Shown here: in pieces, positions 50,568-59,025 of the stretch
Layout of the letters: each line of letters begins with the position of its first letter
Numbering within the stretch: the first letter of the stretch is position 1
DNA from: Caldilineaceae bacterium
Lineage (GTDB): Bacteria; Chloroflexota; Anaerolineae; Caldilineales; Caldilineaceae
Length of the DNA: 64,000 nt
Assembly (NCBI GenBank): GCA_019637685.1
Contig: JAHBVF010000022.1
Span: 1 to 64,000, forward strand
Direction of reading: 5' to 3'
Notes under the pieces: generated by a model
Database searches by the model: none
What the model saw: only the letters and a program-made list of their open reading frames with translations
What the model was told of the DNA's origin: nothing
Made by a program: the position numbers and the translations under genes

Positions 50568-50768
50568 TTAGCGCCGCAACCCTTCCACCACAAACGCTTC
50601 CCCTTCGATGACCACCCGGTCCCCTTCGTGGAGCTGACGACCCCGGCGGGTCTCCACCTCGCCGTTGACAGAGACGGCCCCCTCTTGTATCAAATGCTTG
50701 GCCTCTCCACCCGACATTACAGCGCCCGCGCGTTTCAAAAACTGGTCCAGCTTAATCGTTGTGTCCAT
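50568..50768 (-). CDS. S4-domain RNA-binding protein (YaaA/RlbA-like)
   Basis: A 66-residue protein made almost wholly of an S4 domain: IKLDQFLKRAGAVMSGGEAK, HLIQEGAVSVNGEVETRRGR and GDRVVIEGEAFVVEG. Such small proteins bind ribosomal or other RNA. ATG 50768 is used because it begins just before the S4 motif; the open frame is longer upstream. Ribosome-binding site is weak. Confidence 0.75.
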   Translation of the reverse strand: MDTTIKLDQFLKRAGAVMSGGEAKHLIQEGAVSVNGEVETRRGRQLHEGDRVVIEGEAFVVEGLRR

Positions 50769-50970
50769 TGGGAATGGTTTCCTATTGGCTTGCCTGGAGC
50801 AAAGAGATATTCTGCTGACAGGTAATATGCGCATAATTTGATGACAGGCGGTGCTCGTCATCCCAGATGATTGTAGCCCATCGGACAGCCATTCGGCCAG
50901 TTGTCGCTGTACAATGTGTTCAGTTCGAGCGAATACAAGATTATTCCGCACTAGTAGAAAGCGAATCCTC

Positions 50971-51228
50971 ATGTTGACTGTCTCTTTGCAAGAATTTCTG
51001 GCTCTCGTAGAAAAACGCCACGCGGCTGATAGCTCTACTCGCCGAGAAAAGCGAAGTCACCGCGAAAAGGTGCTGCGTAATGATCAGATTGCGCGCCCTG
51101 CGACTGTTGCCGGCCAACGACGACTGGACACCTGTCCTCAATGTGATGCAGTGGTCGACTCGGAGATAATCCACCCCCACAGCGGGCTGTGCCCCATCTG
51201 CCATGACGAAGCGCATCATCAACGGTAG
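50971..51228 (+). CDS. Small zinc-ribbon protein
   Basis: An 85-residue product with a charged, helical N-terminus and a C-terminal zinc ribbon formed by two CXXC pairs (CPQCDAVVDSEI, CPICHDE). No family recognised. ATG 50971 has no clear ribosome-binding site. It is followed by a perfect 17-bp hairpin at 51253-51290. Confidence 0.5.
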   Translation: MLTVSLQEFLALVEKRHAADSSTRREKRSHREKVLRNDQIARPATVAGQRRLDTCPQCDAVVDSEIIHPHSGLCPICHDEAHHQR

Positions 51229-51252
51229 GAAGTGGAAGACATAATAAAACAG

Positions 51253-51290
51253 ATAACAGAAGGGTGGCCCAGTGGCCACCCTTCTGTTAT
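51253..51290. terminator. 17-bp perfect hairpin after the zinc-ribbon gene
   Basis: Bases 51253-51269 pair exactly with 51274-51290 around CAGT. No T-run follows; it probably ends transcription or stabilises the mRNA 3' end. Confidence 0.65.
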
Positions 51291-51364
51291 ATCCACCAAA
51301 TGTCGTATCCAATTCCGTCTTAAGTCATAGTGTTGGATAATCATTGTGGATGTATGATTGAGCC

Positions 51365-51874
51365 ATGCACAAGTATCTCTGTTCGTCATCCCGGGAAAGT
51401 GGGCAAAGCGCGGTTGAGTTTTCGCTGATCGCGGCAACTTTGGTGCTTATCATTTTTATTGTAGTGGACTTGGGTAGAGCGATGAGCATCTATTCCTTCA
51501 TCGCGGGGGCGGCCCAAGCCGGTGCGCGGGCGGGGTCTGTCTCGACTGATGTGGCGGTAATCGAAGCAGCCGCCCAGTCACGAATGTCGGGGTTTGATTC
51601 CTCAACCGTTGCCATTGGAGTTGTGCAATCTGGCAATTATACCGAAGTAACCCTAACTTATACATTTCAACCGATTGTTCCTTTGGTTGCCACAGCATTA
51701 GGAACGAACGCGCTTACCTTAAAAAATACGGCGCGTGTGCGCAGACTGGGTACTGTTGGCGGGGGCGGTTCACCGACACCAGGAAGCACACCAGTTCCAC
51801 AGAATACACCCGTTTCTACGAATACGCCCGTGCCGACGGCAACCAGCTGTTGGCCCCCAGGACATTGTAAATAG
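51365..51874 (+). CDS. tadE: TadE-like pseudopilin protein
   Basis: A 169-residue protein with the TadE pattern: SGQSAVEFSLIAATLVLIIF (Gly-Gln-X-Ala-X-Glu-Phe before the helix), then a small extracytoplasmic domain and a Thr/Pro-rich C-terminus ending in CWPPGHCK. TadE proteins are minor pseudopilins of the Flp/Tad system, processed by a prepilin peptidase like the one at 56401. It is on the plus strand, separate from the other tadE/G genes. Confidence 0.85.
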   Translation: MHKYLCSSSRESGQSAVEFSLIAATLVLIIFIVVDLGRAMSIYSFIAGAAQAGARAGSVSTDVAVIEAAAQSRMSGFDSSTVAIGVVQSGNYTEVTLTYTFQPIVPLVATALGTNALTLKNTARVRRLGTVGGGGSPTPGSTPVPQNTPVSTNTPVPTATSCWPPGHCK

Positions 51875-51902
51875 GAGTGGATGCATACAAGCCTCAGACC
51901 CA

Positions 51903-52850
51903 TTACTGCACAAGTCCGACCCCCTGTGCGCCTATTGTGATGCCCGGATTGATAGCCTCGCCAAATGCGACATATGACACAAACGAACCGTAAATCTCGC
52001 TATGATTTCCATGCGAATATGTTCCGGTCATCACAAACCTGGCAAAGCCCCGCGCCCGATAGGTCAGGTTATTGCCGCTCCCTTGGATCTCCGCCGGATC
52101 GTAGAGAACGAGTGTGATCTGCTTTCCAATCCACGCGTTCAGATTGCCTTGCACCGGATTAAATGAAACCCCAGGATGGCCGCTTATCATCTCACCGATT
52201 GCAACGACATCGCTTTGAGACGGGTTGTCAATGTTGCTTTTCAATGTGGGTGTGCTTGGATTTTGACCTGACCAGCGCACCCAGCCAAAATTGCCTGGCC
52301 CATTTCTATCACCCCACAAAACAACCGGCTGGTCCAATACCCATTGATCTTCCTCCACTACAAACGGCATCAGATGATCCGACTCTTGTAATTGTCCAAA
52401 AGAGGCGGTCGAGCGGGCTCCCACCGAAATATCATCGATACCGAACAGACCAGAAAAAAGTGTTTGGACTGTAGCTTTGGCCGAAACATCCGTGTAGCTG
52501 CTATTGATAACTGTATATGTTGAAAGTCCCACGTCTGCATTGTTTGCGGTCAGGACCGCGCCCATACGCGCAATGGCTGTGCTTTCCGATTCGCCGTTAG
52601 CCAGATCACGCGCGCCTGCCAAGGCGGCAGCATCCGCGGCAAACTGCATCTGACGATGCATCACAGTGCTGTAGCCTAAATCCAGCACCACACCCAACAT
52701 GCCGATGATGATAAACATGGACAGGGAAAAAATGACCAATGATTGACCCGACTCCTGATGATCCCAGTGGAGAAGCGGATAAAGCCTGGCCCGATTCACC
52801 GCCGATCTGGCTATGTTCTTCTCAAAGGTTGATAGTAGATACATTGGCAT
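51903..52850 (-). CDS. tadG: TadG-like Flp pilus assembly protein
   Basis: A 315-residue protein beginning with a hydrophobic TadE/TadG segment (ESGQSLVIFSLSMFIIIGML) and ADAAALAGARDLANGES, the TadG_N (Flp pilus assembly) pattern, followed by a long extracytoplasmic domain with VVEEDQWVLDQPVVLWGDR. ATG 52850 is used (the frame extends to TTG 52877). It is 40 bases downstream of a tadE gene on the same strand, so the two form one transcript, opposite to flp. Confidence 0.82.
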   Translation of the reverse strand: MPMYLLSTFEKNIARSAVNRARLYPLLHWDHQESGQSLVIFSLSMFIIIGMLGVVLDLGYSTVMHRQMQFAADAAALAGARDLANGESESTAIARMGAVLTANNADVGLSTYTVINSSYTDVSAKATVQTLFSGLFGIDDISVGARSTASFGQLQESDHLMPFVVEEDQWVLDQPVVLWGDRNGPGNFGWVRWSGQNPSTPTLKSNIDNPSQSDVVAIGEMISGHPGVSFNPVQGNLNAWIGKQITLVLYDPAEIQGSGNNLTYRARGFARFVMTGTYSHGNHSEIYGSFVSYVAFGEAINPGITIGAQGVGLVQ

Positions 52851-52890
52851 TCTGGCTCTTTCACTTTGACTGTTCAAACACGGGTCTGGG

Positions 52891-53316
52891 TTACCAAAAG
52901 GTGATCATCCGCGCCTGCGAATGAACTGTGACCGACTGGAAAGTCAGTACACTAATCACCAGAGGTATCTCATAGGAAAGATCGACCGTCAGGGTTTGCG
53001 CGGGGGGAGAGCCACTGCTTGCATATGTCACTAGCACTGTAGAGGTTCCACTGTTAACGCCACCCCGCTGCAATTCGCTATTCACCAAAGCACGCAAATC
53101 ATTGTCAGTTAACGATTCTGCACCACCTGCAATGGCGGCCTCGCGAGTTGCATTCACAACAACTACGTAGGCATGGATGACGCGCCCGAAGTCAAAGATA
53201 CCGACCATAATAATAATTATGAGGGGCATAATGACGGCCATCTCAATTAAACTCTGTCCTCTTTCGCCTCTATTGAGCCTGTCAACTTTCCCAAACACTG
53301 ACTGCGCCTGCGACAT
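52891..53316 (-). CDS. tadE: TadE-like pseudopilin protein
   Basis: A 141-residue TadE protein with GERGQSLIEMAVIMPLIIII, the conserved Gly/Gln/Glu before the helix, and GRVIHAYVVVVNATREAAIAGG. ATG 53316 follows AGGTGG; GTG 53325 was rejected. It forms a divergent unit with flp and is upstream of tadG. Confidence 0.87.
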   Translation of the reverse strand: MSQAQSVFGKVDRLNRGERGQSLIEMAVIMPLIIIIMVGIFDFGRVIHAYVVVVNATREAAIAGGAESLTDNDLRALVNSELQRGGVNSGTSTVLVTYASSGSPPAQTLTVDLSYEIPLVISVLTFQSVTVHSQARMITFW

Positions 53317-53782
53317 TGCTTCCACCTAATACTCTCTGTTCTGCAATTAACCCACTATTCTGCCGGTATTCCAAGCATTGGAAAGCTTTCCTTTGCCAAT
53401 ATATTCTATGGGATCTTTCCAGCAATCGCCCTGTCACGTTTGTACTACTCTTCAGAAAAAATTGCCGAAAGCAGGGGCATTTGGCCTATAAACAAACACA
53501 CCATTTACGCCGAAAATCTAGAGCAGGATATGGAAACTGGAGTTGAAATATATCAGAAACCAATCTGGGCAGGACAAGCGTACCATTGGCCTCGAAGCAA
53601 CATAGAGATAATCTGAAGACACACAGAAATCGGTGCTTGCGCAAATGATATTACTCGATGGAGATAGAAGCCTATGAAAAAAAATTGAAATTCCCGAACA
53701 ATTTCCTGGCAACACCTACATCTATCGTTCACCTTTCGTTGTCCGTTATCGTTCTTACAGAACCCAATTTCAGGAGGTCACA
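53317..53782. promoter_or_regulatory. Divergent control region between tadE-tadG and flp
   Basis: This 466-base spacer holds the perfect palindrome GGAAAGCTTTCC (53380-53391) inside a plus-strand promoter-like pair, TTGGAA (53378-53383) and TATATT (53400-53405), 16 bases apart. A second pair, TTGCCG (53462-53467) and TATAAA (53487-53492), is 19 bases apart. The flp ribosome-binding site AGGAGG is near 53772. No gene is seen; the palindrome is a candidate operator for both transcripts. Confidence 0.4.
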
Positions 53783-53977
53783 ATGTCCCAGTGGATGAAG
53801 CACTACTTTTACGTGACGAATCTCGTCACCGTCGCCAAAGATGAAGAAGGCCAGAGCCTGGCCGAATACGGCCTGATCCTGGCCCTGATTGCCGTCGTCT
53901 GTATCGCGGCTGTCACCGCTCTTGGCTCTCAGATTTCTACTTATCTGAACACTCTCAAGGGCGCCTTTGGCAGCTAG
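53783..53977 (+). CDS. flp: Flp-type (type IVb) pilin
   Basis: A 64-residue prepilin: a charged leader, the cleavage motif EEGQSLAEYGLILALI (cut after the Gly, Glu at +5 and Tyr at +6), one membrane helix and a short tail. This is the major subunit of a Flp/Tad adhesion pilus. AGGAGG precedes ATG 53783. A strong terminator at 54076-54110 follows, allowing high pilin expression apart from the rest of the operon. Confidence 0.95.
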   Translation: MSQWMKHYFYVTNLVTVAKDEEGQSLAEYGLILALIAVVCIAAVTALGSQISTYLNTLKGAFGS

Positions 53978-54075
53978 ACCCTCTTTACAGCGGAAACGCG
54001 TAGAGGCGCGGGCTTGGTGATATCACACAAATCACCAAACCAGACAGTCAAAACGCACAACCTAATCGATTCCGT

Positions 54076-54112
54076 GACAAAAGGAGGGCGCACAGTGCCC
54101 TCCTTTTGTCAT
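54076..54112 (+). terminator. Terminator after flp
   Basis: A 14-bp perfect stem pairs 54076-54089 (GACAAAAGGAGGGC) with 54097-54110 (GCCCTCCTTTTGTC) around seven bases. The T-run is inside the stem's 3' arm. It may give partial read-through into cpaB. Confidence 0.7.
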
Positions 54113-54160
54113 CCCGGAAGAAATCGATTTTGTCAATTGGCAAGTACCTGAGCGGAGCAG

Positions 54161-55093
54161 ATGATGAAACAACGACGTGGGTGGCTTTGGTTGACTTCGG
54201 GCATATTGCTGGCATTGCTGGCCGGGCTGATGACCTTTCAGATCGTCAACCGATTGGCTGCCGCGGCCAGTGAAGCAAATCAGGACGATGTGTCCACAGT
54301 TTCAGTGATTGTGGCCACAGCAGACATTGGGCCTTTTGTCTCAATCAACACAGGAATGGTTACACTGCTAGATGTGCCCGCGGCCATGGCCCCCAAAGAG
54401 CATATCCCTAATATCGAAGATGTGATTGGCAAGATGACTCTCGCCCCCATCACGCTCGGCGAAATTCTGGTCACACCCCGTCTGATCGATCCAGCCTACC
54501 CCGACGCTCCTGTGCTTTATACAATGGGACAGGATGAAGTGTTGGTCGCCATACCCACGGCCGCTTTGGCCGGCCAGTTGGGGCTGCTGTCGGTAGGTAT
54601 GCATATTGATATTGCCTATACAAGCGAATTTGAATACGCGGATGCGAATAGCGAAGTCTCGACCGACAAAACTTTGACAACGTTTCTGAGTCTTCAGAAC
54701 CTGGAAATCAAAGCGCTGATGAGCCGTTCGCTGGCGAAGGAAGGCATTGCGCCTATCCCTGACGCAATCTTGTTGTCGGTTGCACCCCAGGAAGCACTTA
54801 TTCTCAAATTTCTAATGGACTCTGGCGCGCCGATGGATGTTCTGCTACGAGCACCGGGCAACAATGCTCTGCTGGCCGTATCACCAGTCGATGAACAATA
54901 CCTGGTTGATTACTTTCAACTCGACATTGACGCGCCCCTGGACCTGGCAAGCAGCCGGACCGCTCGCACGGCTGATCCACAAACTGCTCCGGCCAGCGAT
55001 GCAGCCAGCGACGCAACCAGCGATGTAAATTCTCAAATTCAGTCTTTGCTCCAGGACCAAAACGAGTCTGCCCCTGCCACAGGCGGCCAGTAG
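54161..55093 (+). CDS. cpaB: Flp pilus assembly protein CpaB/RcpC
   Basis: A 310-residue periplasmic-type protein with an N-terminal membrane helix and the SAF-like CpaB domain: VSVIVATADIGPFVSINTGM, APITLGEILVTPRL and MGQDEVLVAIPTAALAG, followed by an Ala/Asp/Ser-rich tail. ATG 54161 or ATG 54164 are both plausible after GGAG. In Proteobacteria CpaB joins the secretin, but no secretin is found here. Confidence 0.85.
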   Translation: MMKQRRGWLWLTSGILLALLAGLMTFQIVNRLAAAASEANQDDVSTVSVIVATADIGPFVSINTGMVTLLDVPAAMAPKEHIPNIEDVIGKMTLAPITLGEILVTPRLIDPAYPDAPVLYTMGQDEVLVAIPTAALAGQLGLLSVGMHIDIAYTSEFEYADANSEVSTDKTLTTFLSLQNLEIKALMSRSLAKEGIAPIPDAILLSVAPQEALILKFLMDSGAPMDVLLRAPGNNALLAVSPVDEQYLVDYFQLDIDAPLDLASSRTARTADPQTAPASDAASDATSDVNSQIQSLLQDQNESAPATGGQ

Positions 55094-55140
55094 TGTTTGG
55101 ATTTCTGTCAGGCCTTTTGTGTGGAGACAATGAGTGACTC

Positions 55141-56379
55141 ATGAAAGACAACGTATACGAGGTTATGATTGTCAGTGATGGGCCTGAGTGCACCAACCAA
55201 ATTCAGCGTATCTTTGCTGTGGAGCGCAGCTTTCACCTGCACTTCTCCAGTGAATGCCACGAGGCATTACAGGTCCTGAGCCAGAACAGTCGAACAATCG
55301 ATATTATTCTTGTCGACAACAAAGTAGCCGACGCATCTCCATTGGAAACGGTTCGCCGTCTGGCTATTCTGGCCCCCTCGGTCCCGATTATTGCCATCAC
55401 AGACCAGTCGGCGGTGGGGTATGTGCAGGAAGTGTTGCTGGCAGGCGCACGCGCTTTTCTCACCAAACCGCTGAGCGACGCAGATATGCTGGGTGCAGTC
55501 AACCAACTGCTGCAACTGGAATCGATCCGTCGGAGCCGGCAAGCGCAGATCGATATCAGCGCCTATTTGCCCCAATGCGAGATCATTACAGTTGTTAGCC
55601 CCAAAGGCGGCGCAGGCACGACAACACTTGCCGTCAACCTGGCCGTCGCTATCCGTGAGCGGACAGAAAAAGGTGTTGTCCTGGTGGATGGGCAGGGCAG
55701 TTTTGGTGATTTGGGGACAGCCCTGAACCTGCAGGTGGATTTCAGCATCGCAGATATTCTGGAACACGGCATTGAGATGGACTCGGACCTGGTGGTAGGT
55801 GTGCTGGCCATGCACTCCAGCGGTCTGCGCGTGCTACCCAGCAGCCAACAGTTGGACGACGCTGATCATCTGACGCCAGAGATATTTGACAAAATTCTGA
55901 GCATTCTTGCCCAATATAATGATGTTATTGTGATCGATGCAGGGTCAATTTTTGAAAACCAAACGGCAGTGGCACTGACAAAGGCTGACAAAGTGATGCT
56001 GGTAACCACGCCAGAAATTACGTGTCTGCGGCGGTGCGGACTCTTTCTGCGGGCCGCAGAAGAAAACGGCTTCCCCCGGGAACGAATTCAACTCATCGTC
56101 AACCGCGACGGTATACCTGGCGGGCTGGGGCTGGACGACATCAGCCAGAGCCTGAATATGCAGGTCAAATTCAGTGTGCCGGATGATCCAGGGCTGGTAA
56201 CCTATTCGCTCAACCGAGGAATTCCGTTTGTCAGCAGCAGCCCGCGCAGTGTTGCCACCAAACGCATCTTGGGACTCGTTGACACTTTATTCCCTCAAAA
56301 GCCCAAAGAGAACGAAGACGAGCCTGTGCGAAATCTTTTTGGAAAACTAGGCCTGAAATTGCGGGGCAGTTCCGCATAG
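55141..56379 (+). CDS. cpaE: CpaE/TadZ-like P-loop ATPase
   Basis: A 412-residue protein with an N-terminal receiver-like domain (IILVDNKVADASPLETVRRL, FLTKPLSDADMLG) and a MinD-type ATPase with deviant Walker A SPKGGAGTTTLAVNLA and VVLVDGQGSFGDLG. This is the TadZ/CpaE localisation protein of Tad systems. The receiver part lacks a fully usual acidic set, so it may not be phosphorylated. It lies 47 bases after cpaB. Confidence 0.9.
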   Translation: MKDNVYEVMIVSDGPECTNQIQRIFAVERSFHLHFSSECHEALQVLSQNSRTIDIILVDNKVADASPLETVRRLAILAPSVPIIAITDQSAVGYVQEVLLAGARAFLTKPLSDADMLGAVNQLLQLESIRRSRQAQIDISAYLPQCEIITVVSPKGGAGTTTLAVNLAVAIRERTEKGVVLVDGQGSFGDLGTALNLQVDFSIADILEHGIEMDSDLVVGVLAMHSSGLRVLPSSQQLDDADHLTPEIFDKILSILAQYNDVIVIDAGSIFENQTAVALTKADKVMLVTTPEITCLRRCGLFLRAAEENGFPRERIQLIVNRDGIPGGLGLDDISQSLNMQVKFSVPDDPGLVTYSLNRGIPFVSSSPRSVATKRILGLVDTLFPQKPKENEDEPVRNLFGKLGLKLRGSSA

Positions 56380-56400
56380 GCGAAGAATTTCTAGACCCGA

Positions 56401-57084
56401 ATGGACGTGAACGGTTTGGCACTCAATCTATTTGTCGGTTTCGGCGCGACACTGCTCGTAAATTGGCTGGCCGACTGGCTGCCGGGTATAGGCAGCGAAA
56501 AAAAAATAACAGAGAAAAGGCATCGCGGGCCGCGTTGGGGTGGGATATTTCTGGTCGGTGTACTCTTTGCTTTCTATCGCAGTTTCCCAATACAGAACCC
56601 AGAGAGTAGTGCCTCCGTCAATCCTTGGGTTATCTGGTTGTGCTTTGCAGTTTTCTCACTGATTCTCGTGATCGACCTGGAGCATCGGCGGGTTCTCAAT
56701 ATAGTCGTGTATCCCATGGCCGGGGTGGCTTTTGCCCTTGCATTGTGGCGAACCGACCTTTCCCTTACCAGTGCGATTGTGGGGGGGCTGGTCGGGTTTG
56801 GCATCTTTCTGCTTCTGTATTCTGTGCGGCCCGGCGCACTGGGCGCAGGCGATGTCAAAATGGCTGGATTGATCGGCCTATTGGTTGGATTCCCCGGTGT
56901 AATTGTCGCACTTCTTTCTGCCATCACATTGGGGGGGCTGGGTGCAGGCTTTTTACTCATCTTCCGCCGGGTGGGCATACGGGGCACAATGGCCTATGCG
57001 CCCTATCTTTCTGTGGGCGCAATGATTGCGCTGCTCTTTGGGCAGAGTATTGTGCAATGGTACGCAGGACGGTTTGGGCTATGA
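56401..57084 (+). CDS. tadV: Prepilin peptidase (A24 family)
   Basis: A 227-residue polytopic membrane protease. The catalytic aspartates lie in LVIDLEHRRVLN and GAGDVKMAGLIGLLVG, as in TadV/CpaA-type prepilin peptidases that process Flp pilin. About seven membrane helices. No N-terminal methylase domain is present, as is usual for Tad versions. Confidence 0.92.
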   Translation: MDVNGLALNLFVGFGATLLVNWLADWLPGIGSEKKITEKRHRGPRWGGIFLVGVLFAFYRSFPIQNPESSASVNPWVIWLCFAVFSLILVIDLEHRRVLNIVVYPMAGVAFALALWRTDLSLTSAIVGGLVGFGIFLLLYSVRPGALGAGDVKMAGLIGLLVGFPGVIVALLSAITLGGLGAGFLLIFRRVGIRGTMAYAPYLSVGAMIALLFGQSIVQWYAGRFGL

Positions 57085-57112
57085 ATGGGTTTGGTGCAAT
57101 AGGAGATCGCGC

Positions 57113-58036
57113 ATGTCTTTGCTGATTTCGCTGGCCGTAATAGCAGCCATCATCTTTGTCTTCGCCGGCATCTTCCAGGTGATTGGCCCGGACAAAGATG
57201 TGGAAGAACGGCTGGAGCAGGATGAACTTGAGAACGATAGCAGCGAGGGCCGAAATCTGGGAGACCGGGTCAATCGGCAGCTTACCCGGGGCGGATTTGG
57301 CTCGCGCCTCGCTATCGAGCTTGCCCAAGCCGGTGCGCAAGTCACAGCAGCCGAATTTATTGCTATCAATGTCGGGATGATTATCGGTTCTCTTGTGCTG
57401 GGCATTCTGATTGCCAAGACAATTGTAGCCGGTCTGGCCCTTTCTGTTGTGGCTGCATTTGGGCCGCGCTTCTGGTTGAAGCGCAAAAAGGAAAAACGGA
57501 TGGGGGAATTTCAGCGCCAATTGCCTGATGTGCTGAATCTGATCGTAGGCAGTCTGCGGGCTGGGTACGGTCTCGTTCAGGCAATGAAACTGGTCTCTCA
57601 AGAGATGCCCACCCCCAGCAAAGATGAATATACACGGGTTGTCAATGAGATATCCCTGGGCTACTCCCTGCACCAGGCGTTGGCCCATTTGGTCGACCGC
57701 ATGGAGAGCGAGGACCTCATGATGGTGGTCACGGCTATCAATATCCAGAACGAAGTAGGCGGCAACCTGGGCAATATCCTGCAATCCATCGCCGAGACGA
57801 TCCGGGATCGGGTGAAATTGCAAGGCGAAATCCGTACATTGACCAGTATGCAGCGGATGACCGGCTATATGCTGGCGGCTATGCCTTTCTTTGTGGCTGT
57901 GATCTTACTTTTTATGAATCCCGAATACATTATGCAGATGTTTGTCTTTCCCTGGTATGCCATCCCCATCGCCGCCGTCATCAGCATGGGATTGGGTCTT
58001 ATGCTCATGAATAAGCTAACAAAAATGGACGTCTGA
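57113..58036 (+). CDS. tadB: Tad secretion inner-membrane platform protein TadB
   Basis: A 307-residue protein with the GspF/TadB domain: KEKRMGEFQRQLPDVLNLIV, AMKLVSQEMPTPSKDEY and GYSLHQALAHLVDRMESEDL, and membrane helices at both ends. ATG 57113 follows GGAG; the open frame is longer upstream. The stop is one base before the tadC ATG, so the two are translated together. Confidence 0.92.
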   Translation: MSLLISLAVIAAIIFVFAGIFQVIGPDKDVEERLEQDELENDSSEGRNLGDRVNRQLTRGGFGSRLAIELAQAGAQVTAAEFIAINVGMIIGSLVLGILIAKTIVAGLALSVVAAFGPRFWLKRKKEKRMGEFQRQLPDVLNLIVGSLRAGYGLVQAMKLVSQEMPTPSKDEYTRVVNEISLGYSLHQALAHLVDRMESEDLMMVVTAINIQNEVGGNLGNILQSIAETIRDRVKLQGEIRTLTSMQRMTGYMLAAMPFFVAVILLFMNPEYIMQMFVFPWYAIPIAAVISMGLGLMLMNKLTKMDV

Positions 58037-58037
58037 T

Positions 58038-58988
58038 ATGGAATCAACCCTTTTATCCAATCCAACGCTGCTCTTGGGCACAGTATCTGGCCTTGTCGGT
58101 CTGTCCATCCTCGCGATTGTGCTGGGTGTCTACCGAGAACGCCAGTTTCGCGGGCTAAAGTCTCGGTTGGCGGACATGAACCAGAGCTATTCATCTGACA
58201 CGATGGATGGTGACGCCCCTGCTACTTTTTTGGAACGGGTCTTGCGTCCATTGGGCCACGACCTGCTGGTGAGGCTGGGGCGAATGACTCCCAGTGGGAA
58301 TCTGGTCATCCTTCGCCAACAACTGCGGATGGCTGGCAACCCGGCCAACCTGGCAGTGATCGATTTTCTGGGCATCAAAATGCTGGCTGCCATCAGCACG
58401 GGCCTATTGACAGCGGTGTATCTGATATCCGCACGGGGAATAACCACCAGTTCAGCCATTCTGTTTGCAGTCGCTGGCGCTATTGTCGGTCTCTATCTAC
58501 CCAATTTTTGGCTGAGCGGCCGTATACGGCAGCGTCAGGCGGAAATTAGCAAAGCACTGCCCGATGCCCTGGATATGTTGACAACGATGGTAGATGCAGG
58601 GCTGGGCTTTGACATTGCTCTCCTGCGCCTATGCGAACGATGGAGCAATCCGCTGACCCACGAACTGGAGCGGGTAGTCCACGAAATGCGTATGGGTGTT
58701 CGGCGTATTGATGCCCTGCGCAATCTGGCCGACCGGGCCGATGTGCCTGAATTGCGAACCTTTATTGCTGTTCTGATTCAAGCCGACCAGCTAGGCATTT
58801 CCATTGGCAATATTCTGCACGCCCAGAGTGAACAGATTCGGCTCCGCCGTCGCCAGAAGGTGGAAGAGATCGCGGCCACAATGCCACTCAAAATGATGCC
58901 GATCATTGTTCTCTTTATCTTCCCTGCTCTTTTTGCCGTACTGCTGGGGCCTTCAGTTCCTGGATTTATCACTGCATTCGGCGGATAG
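58038..58988 (+). CDS. tadC: Tad secretion inner-membrane platform protein TadC
   Basis: A 316-residue partner of TadB: GspF-type domain with QAEISKALPDALDMLTTMVD, ERWSNPLTHELERVVHEMRM and LRNLADRADVPELRTFIAVL, then the C-terminal helices. It begins one base after tadB, the usual pairing. ATG 58038. Confidence 0.92.
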   Translation: MESTLLSNPTLLLGTVSGLVGLSILAIVLGVYRERQFRGLKSRLADMNQSYSSDTMDGDAPATFLERVLRPLGHDLLVRLGRMTPSGNLVILRQQLRMAGNPANLAVIDFLGIKMLAAISTGLLTAVYLISARGITTSSAILFAVAGAIVGLYLPNFWLSGRIRQRQAEISKALPDALDMLTTMVDAGLGFDIALLRLCERWSNPLTHELERVVHEMRMGVRRIDALRNLADRADVPELRTFIAVLIQADQLGISIGNILHAQSEQIRLRRRQKVEEIAATMPLKMMPIIVLFIFPALFAVLLGPSVPGFITAFGG

Positions 58989-59025
58989 CTAGCCGCCATA
59001 GTCACTCGTCACAGGAGTAATGTGA

